From Nitratireductor aquimarinus (GTDB lineage: Bacteria > Pseudomonadota > Alphaproteobacteria > Rhizobiales > Rhizobiaceae): 64,000 nucleotides of DNA. The DNA is taken from assembly GCF_017255295.1 (NCBI RefSeq), contig NZ_JAFKDE010000007.1, positions 186,001-250,000 on the forward strand. The letters run 5' to 3'. Below, piece after piece: positions 59,452 to 64,000 of the stretch. Below the pieces are notes generated by a model that was not told the origin of the DNA, searched no databases, and saw only the letters and a program-made list of their open reading frames with translations. Position numbers and translations under genes: made by a program. The number at the start of each line of letters is the position of its first letter. The stretch's first letter is position 1.

Positions 59452-62400
59452 ATGGACATCGTCCGCATTGCAATACAAAACGCCAGGCTGACCTTATCGA
59501 TCCTGCTTTTCTTCGTGATCGCCGGCGCGCTTGCCTATGTCAGCATCCCGAAGGAAGCGGAGCCTGACGTTCCGATCCCGATCATCTATGTCAGCCTCGG
59601 CTATCAGGGCATTTCGCCGGAGGATTCCGAGCGCCTGCTGCTGCGCCCCATCGAAACGCGGCTGAAAAGCCTTGAAGGCGTGAAGGAGATGCGCTCCTCC
59701 GCCTTCCAGAGCGGCGGCTTCGTGCTGGTCGAGTTTCAGGCGGGCTACGACTTCTCCAACGCCATCGAGGACGTGCGGGCCAAGGTTGCCGATGCGCGGC
59801 GCGAGCTGCCGCAGGGCGCTGACGAACCATCCGTCCACGAGGTCAACATTTCGGAATTCCCGATCCTCGTCGTGACGCTGGCCGGCAATGTGCCGGAGCG
59901 CGTTCTCTCTACGGCCGCCCGCGAACTGCGTGACCAGATCGAGGAAATTCCAGGCGTTCTGGAAGGCACGCTGCAGGGCTCGCGCGACGAGCTGGTGGAG
60001 GTGCTCATCGATCCAATGAAGCTCTCTTCCTACAATCTTCAGCTCGACCAGATGATCGCCGGTGTCGGCGCGTCCAACAGCCTTGTTGCCGCCGGCTCGC
60101 TGGAAGGTCAGGCCGGGCGCTACGCCGTGAAAGTGCCTTCGCTGATCGAAACAGTGGAAGACGTGGCCAATCTGCCCATCGTCTCGAGCCCTGACGCGGT
60201 GGTGCGCGCCCGTGATCTGGCGGACATTCGCTCCACCTTCAAGGATGCGAGCACCATCACCCGTCTCAATGGCCAGAACGCCATCGCCATCGAGGTCAAG
60301 AAGCGCGTCGGCGCAAATCTGGTGGAGACCGTGGACGCGGTGAAGGCCATCGCCACGACGTTCCAGGAAGGCAGCGACGCCAACATCACCGTGTCTTACA
60401 GCCAGGACAAATCGGTGATGATCCGCGACATGCTGAAAGACCTGCAGAACCACGTGCTGATCGCCGTGATCCTGGTCTTCATCGTCGTTCTCTACACGCT
60501 GTCGGGGCGGGCCTCGCTGCTGATTGGCCTCGCCGTTCCCGCGTCCTTCCTGATGGGCATCTACGCGCTTTCTCTTGGCGGTTTCACCGTCAACATGGTG
60601 GTGCTGTTCAGCCTCATTCTGGCCGTGGGCATGCTGGTGGACGACGCTATTATCGTGACCGAATTCGCAGAGCGGCGCATGTCGGAAGGCATGGACAAGG
60701 CGCAGGCCTTCGAGCTGGCCGCCAAGCGCATGGCCGGCCCGGTGATCGCCGCCACCATGACCCGCATCGCCGCCTTCTCGCCGCTTCTGTTCTGGCCGGG
60801 CATTGTCGGCGAGTTCATGAAATATCTGCCGATCACGCTGATCGTGACGCTGAGCGCTTCGATGATCTATGCGCTGATCTTCACGCCCACGCTCGGCGCG
60901 CTCTTCGCCAAGGCGCATGTCGAGGAAGAGGAGAAGCCGGACGGCTGGTATATGGGTCTCGTCAAGCAGGCGGTGCGCTTTCCCAAAACCGTTCTGCTTC
61001 TCACCATCGCGCTGCTTGGCGGCATCATTCACTTCTATGGCGAATACGGTGCGGGCATTGAATTCTTCCCCTCCGTCGAACCCGAATACGGCCTGATGTA
61101 TGTCCACGCGCGGGGCAACATTTCGCTTGAAGAAATGGACCGCCTGACAAGGCCGGCTGAAGAAAAACTGCTCAACTGGCCCGGCATCGAATCCGTCTAC
61201 ACGCGCGTCGGCAAGACACAGGGTGGCGGGCAGGATATCGATGAGGATGTCATCAGTGTCATCCAGTACGAGTTCATCGACTGGCGCGAGCGTGCACCGG
61301 CAAGCGAGATTCTCGACGATCTGCGCAAGGAGCTTGCCGGCACGCCGGGCGTCGAGATCGAGGTTCGCGTGCCCGATGCCGGTCCGCCCACCGGACAGCC
61401 GATCCAGATCCGCCTTTCGGCTGCCGATCCGGCGCCCCTGAACGATCAGGCTGCGGAAATCGCGCAGGCCATCGCAAAGGTGCCGGGTGTGATCGACATT
61501 TCCGACGGCCTGCCCCCGCCCGGCATCGACTGGGCGATCAAGGTGGACCGGGCGAAGGCCGCGCAATATGGCATCAGCCCGGTCTCGGTGGGCACGGTCG
61601 TGCAGCTCGTGACCAATGGTCTGAAGCTTTCGGAATACCGCCCTGCCGGCGTCGATGACGCGGTCGACATTCGCCTGCGGCTGCCGGAAGACCGGCGCAC
61701 GCTTTCGACGCTCGACCAGCTGCGCGTGCAGACGGCGCAGGGGCCGGTGCCGATTTCCAACTTCGTGACCCGCGAGCCGGAGCGCGCCACCGGCACGCTC
61801 AACCGCATCGACGGCCAGCGCACCATCGTGATCAGCGCCAATGTGGCGAGCGGCTATCAGGTTGCTGCCGTGCAGGCGGAGGTGATCAACGCCCTGAGCG
61901 ACATGGATCTGGGCGAGAGCCGCTGGAAGCTTGCCGGTTCAAACGAAGAAAGCGAAGAGGCAAGCGCCTTCCTCATGAAGGCGTTCGGCGCGGCGATCTT
62001 CCTGATCTTCGTGGTGCTGCTTGCCCAGTTCAACAAGTTCACCAGTGTTTTCCTGGTGCTGATGACCGTGGTGATGGCGACCATCGGCGTGTTCCTTGGC
62101 CTGCTCATCACCGGGCAGCCATTCGGCATCGTCATGTCGGGCATCGGCGTCATCGCGCTGGCCGGCGTCGTGGTGAACAACAACATCGTTCTGATCGACA
62201 CCTATGACCGGTTGCGGCGCGAGGGCTGGAAGAAGCAGGAAGCCATTCTGCAGACCTGCCGCGAACGTGCGCGCCCGGTGATGCTGACAGCCATCTCCGC
62301 CGTTCTGGGCGTTCTGCCCATCGCCTTCGGGCTTGGGCTTGAGCTGTTCCATCAGGAGGTGACCATCGGCGCGCCCTCGACGCAGTGGTGGGTCTCGCTG

Positions 62401-62613
62401 TCGAGCGCGATTGTCTTCGGCCTGACCTTTGCAACGGCGCTCACGCTGATCGTCACGCCCTCGGCGCTGATGGTGTTCACGCGCGAAACGCTGCCTGCAG
62501 GCCATCAGCGCCGGGGCCTCTTTGCACGTCTCTTCCGCCGCCGGAAGAACGAGGAGCACGACCCCGCAAACACCGACATGCCCGAAGAGACATTTACGAA
62601 AGCCGCCGAATAG
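59452..62613 (+). CDS. RND-family inner-membrane efflux permease
   Basis: 1053 aa, with 12 membrane helices and two large periplasmic loops (after TM1 and TM7). The proton-relay aspartates in TM4 are in VGMLVDDAIIVTEF. GYQGISPEDSERLLLRPIE near the start and VVVNNNIVLIDTYDRL near TM10-11 are typical. The N-terminal NARLTLSILLFFVIAG and overall pattern suggest a branch distant from AcrB; substrate cannot be inferred. A strong hairpin follows at 62638-62673. Confidence 0.95.
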   Translation: MDIVRIAIQNARLTLSILLFFVIAGALAYVSIPKEAEPDVPIPIIYVSLGYQGISPEDSERLLLRPIETRLKSLEGVKEMRSSAFQSGGFVLVEFQAGYDFSNAIEDVRAKVADARRELPQGADEPSVHEVNISEFPILVVTLAGNVPERVLSTAARELRDQIEEIPGVLEGTLQGSRDELVEVLIDPMKLSSYNLQLDQMIAGVGASNSLVAAGSLEGQAGRYAVKVPSLIETVEDVANLPIVSSPDAVVRARDLADIRSTFKDASTITRLNGQNAIAIEVKKRVGANLVETVDAVKAIATTFQEGSDANITVSYSQDKSVMIRDMLKDLQNHVLIAVILVFIVVLYTLSGRASLLIGLAVPASFLMGIYALSLGGFTVNMVVLFSLILAVGMLVDDAIIVTEFAERRMSEGMDKAQAFELAAKRMAGPVIAATMTRIAAFSPLLFWPGIVGEFMKYLPITLIVTLSASMIYALIFTPTLGALFAKAHVEEEEKPDGWYMGLVKQAVRFPKTVLLLTIALLGGIIHFYGEYGAGIEFFPSVEPEYGLMYVHARGNISLEEMDRLTRPAEEKLLNWPGIESVYTRVGKTQGGGQDIDEDVISVIQYEFIDWRERAPASEILDDLRKELAGTPGVEIEVRVPDAGPPTGQPIQIRLSAADPAPLNDQAAEIAQAIAKVPGVIDISDGLPPPGIDWAIKVDRAKAAQYGISPVSVGTVVQLVTNGLKLSEYRPAGVDDAVDIRLRLPEDRRTLSTLDQLRVQTAQGPVPISNFVTREPERATGTLNRIDGQRTIVISANVASGYQVAAVQAEVINALSDMDLGESRWKLAGSNEESEEASAFLMKAFGAAIFLIFVVLLAQFNKFTSVFLVLMTVVMATIGVFLGLLITGQPFGIVMSGIGVIALAGVVVNNNIVLIDTYDRLRREGWKKQEAILQTCRERARPVMLTAISAVLGVLPIAFGLGLELFHQEVTIGAPSTQWWVSLSSAIVFGLTFATALTLIVTPSALMVFTRETLPAGHQRRGLFARLFRRRKNEEHDPANTDMPEETFTKAAE

Positions 62614-62637
62614 GCAGCATTCAGGGCAGACAAACAG

Positions 62638-62673
62638 ACGGGCCGCCATGCACTGAACCGCATGGCGGCCCGT
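62638..62673 (+). terminator. Terminator after the RND operon
   Basis: A perfect 14 bp stem (62638-62651 with 62660-62673, ACGGGCCGCCATGC and its complement), 8-nt loop, then TTGCATTTTC, 24 bp after the permease stop. Confidence 0.8.
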
Positions 62674-62746
62674 TTGCATTTTCAGGGAACCAGCACGCGC
62701 CAAATGCGTTGAATTGCACGGTTTTCAAGAATGCGAGGAGAACATC

Positions 62747-62905
62747 ATGTCGCTTGGGACAATCCTCATTGTCATCCTGATTCTGATCCTGCTGGGGGCC
62801 ATCCCGGCCTGGCCCTATTCACGCGGCTGGGGTTATGGCCCATCCGGCATGCTCGGCCTTCTCCTCGTGATCGTGCTCATCCTGATGTTGATGGGCAGTA
62901 TCTAG
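62747..62905 (+). CDS. Small membrane protein, DUF3309
   Basis: 52 aa from the ATG at 62747, with GAGGAG upstream. Two hydrophobic helices joined by PAWPYSRGWGYGPSG, the signature loop of DUF3309. Function unknown. Stand-alone, between the RND terminator and the convergent MFS gene. Confidence 0.88.
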   Translation: MSLGTILIVILILILLGAIPAWPYSRGWGYGPSGMLGLLLVIVLILMLMGSI

Positions 62906-62916
62906 GGTCAGGATTT

Positions 62917-64000
62917 TCAGGTGTGCGCCGCGATGGTGTCTGCCGAGCGAACGAGCCCCGCCATGGAAAGGACAAGGGCCAGCAGAACCGAAAAGGCGAG
63001 GAAGATGGGCGCAAAACCGGTGCGCTCGGCGATGAAGCCGACAAGCGATGGCGCAACCAGCATTCCCGAGTAGCCGATCGTGGTGGCCACGCTCATCCCC
63101 GCGCCGGGCGAGAGCCCCGGCTGATTGCCGGCGGCGGAAAAGACAATCGGCACCATGTTGGCGATGCCCATGCCGCTCAGCGCGAAGGCGATGATGGCGA
63201 GAGACGGCGTGGGCGCAAGCCCCGCCCCCAGCATTCCGATGGTCGCCACGATGCCCGAATAACGCAGCGTGCGCACTGCACCGAAACGGTTGCGCAACCG
63301 GTCGCCGGCAAAGCGCATCACCGCCATGGTTCCCGAAAAAGCCGTGAAGGCGAGGCTTGCCTCGGCAATGCCGGCGCCCATTTCCTGCCGCAGATAGAGG
63401 GCCGCCCAGTCGAGCACCGCGCCTTCCGGCAGCATGCAGGTGAGCGCCACCAGGCCCGTCACATAGACCATGGGGTTGCGCGGGAAACCTGCCCGCGCGC
63501 CACCGGCCTGCCCTGCCACCGGACGCGCCTCGACGATCAGAAACGGCAGCATGGCGAGCGCGATCACGAAGGCAAACGCCACGACCATGCCCGCATGCGC
63601 CATGTAGCCATAGCGCTCCAGAAGCACGCCGCCGAGGCCTGCGCCGACGAAGCCGCCAAGGCTCCAGAACCCATGCGAAGACGACATGACCGCGCGGCCG
63701 AGCGAGCGCTCCACCGCCACAGCATTGGCGTTCATGGAAATGTCCATCGCCCCCAGAAACGCGCCAAAGAACAAAAGGGCCGCCACCATCTGCCAGATCT
63801 GCGTGGCAGCCACGAGGCCCGCAAAGGAAAGCGCGCAGACGACGGCGGCAACGCGCAGCACCCGGCGCGAGCCAAGGCGGCCGATCAGATAGCCGCACAG
63901 GGGCATGACCGACACCGCGCCACAGCCGAAAACGAGGATCAAAAGGCCAAGCGCCGTTTCACTCAGCTCGAAGCGGGAGGCGACAACGGGGATCTGCGGC
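62917..64000 (-). CDS. MFS transporter (YbjJ-like), 5' end outside the window
   Basis: At least 361 codons; the frame stays open to the right edge, so the start lies beyond it. The visible part begins PQIPVVASRFELSETALG and continues into a typical MFS helix, then the loop motif GYLIGRLGSRRVLR. About 11 helices remain. A second-half motif and the Ala/Gly-rich helices fit the YbjJ/fucose-permease-like branch. Substrate unknown. Stop converges with the DUF3309 gene (11 bp). Confidence 0.88.
   Translation of the reverse strand, partial: PQIPVVASRFELSETALGLLILVFGCGAVSVMPLCGYLIGRLGSRRVLRVAAVVCALSFAGLVAATQIWQMVAALLFFGAFLGAMDISMNANAVAVERSLGRAVMSSSHGFWSLGGFVGAGLGGVLLERYGYMAHAGMVVAFAFVIALAMLPFLIVEARPVAGQAGGARAGFPRNPMVYVTGLVALTCMLPEGAVLDWAALYLRQEMGAGIAEASLAFTAFSGTMAVMRFAGDRLRNRFGAVRTLRYSGIVATIGMLGAGLAPTPSLAIIAFALSGMGIANMVPIVFSAAGNQPGLSPGAGMSVATTIGYSGMLVAPSLVGFIAERTGFAPIFLAFSVLLALVLSMAGLVRSADTIAAHT

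Overview
The window is high-GC chromosomal DNA of an alphaproteobacterium of the order Rhizobiales (Hyphomicrobiales), most likely near Phyllobacteriaceae/Brucellaceae. This rests on conserved blocks (mdh-sucCD-sucAB-lpd; hemC-hemD-Mic60-hemY; phaA-phaB opposite phaR), an Omp19-type lipoprotein, CarD, a second RpoH, and dispersed palindromic elements shaped like the rhizobial RIME elements. It is almost all core genome: about 53 protein genes, no rRNA, tRNA, CRISPR array, prophage or transposase. Gene assignments come from reading motifs; no database search was run.

Layout. 0-9.2 kb: glutamine amidotransferase, TerB-like protein, then the leftward heme block (hemC, hemD, mitofilin/Mic60-like, hemY), divergent from tsaD-gpsA-YciI-EVE. 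9.2-12.5 kb: lysine methyltransferase-like gene, DUF1761, an XRE regulator with a three-fold operator, and a SulP transporter. 12.6-17.4 kb leftward: yciB, ftsY, mtaB, dapF and a small DUF1328 protein. 17.7-19.5 kb: Omp19-like lipoprotein and zapE. 19.8-29 kb: the TCA operon mdh-sucC-sucD-sucA-sucB-lpd, ending in a strong terminator. 29-34.3 kb leftward: TraB/GumN, xerC, an ABC-F ATPase, thiamine pyrophosphokinase. 34.36-38 kb: TPP riboswitch controlling thiB-thiP-thiQ. 38-46 kb: M48 lipoprotein protease, rpoH2, carD, fdxA, an S4 protein and the SUV3-like helicase mgpS. 46.5-49.5 kb: phaB, phaA and phaR (polyhydroxybutyrate), with bdhA 7 kb further on. 49.5-56.3 kb: ACT protein, rpmF, mtgA, polyprenyl synthase, hybrid histidine kinase, ispG. 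56.4-64 kb: bdhA, TetR regulator, RND efflux pair, DUF3309 peptide and a truncated MFS transporter.

No wholly new multi-gene system stands out. The unusual material is regulatory or structural. Two diverged copies of a ~90 bp module upstream of mgpS each carry one perfect alphaproteobacterial LexA box, one degenerate box and GANTC sites 11 bp apart. A composite palindromic repeat sits in frame inside ftsY, beside 24 exact copies of a hexamer. sucB encodes two lipoyl domains, the second preceded by a perfect internal Shine-Dalgarno and ATG. RIME-like elements provide the stop codons of three genes and form the leader of rpoH2. An XRE gene has three CATCA-type operators exactly 21 bp apart, and a perfect CtrA half-site pair lies before the hybrid kinase.
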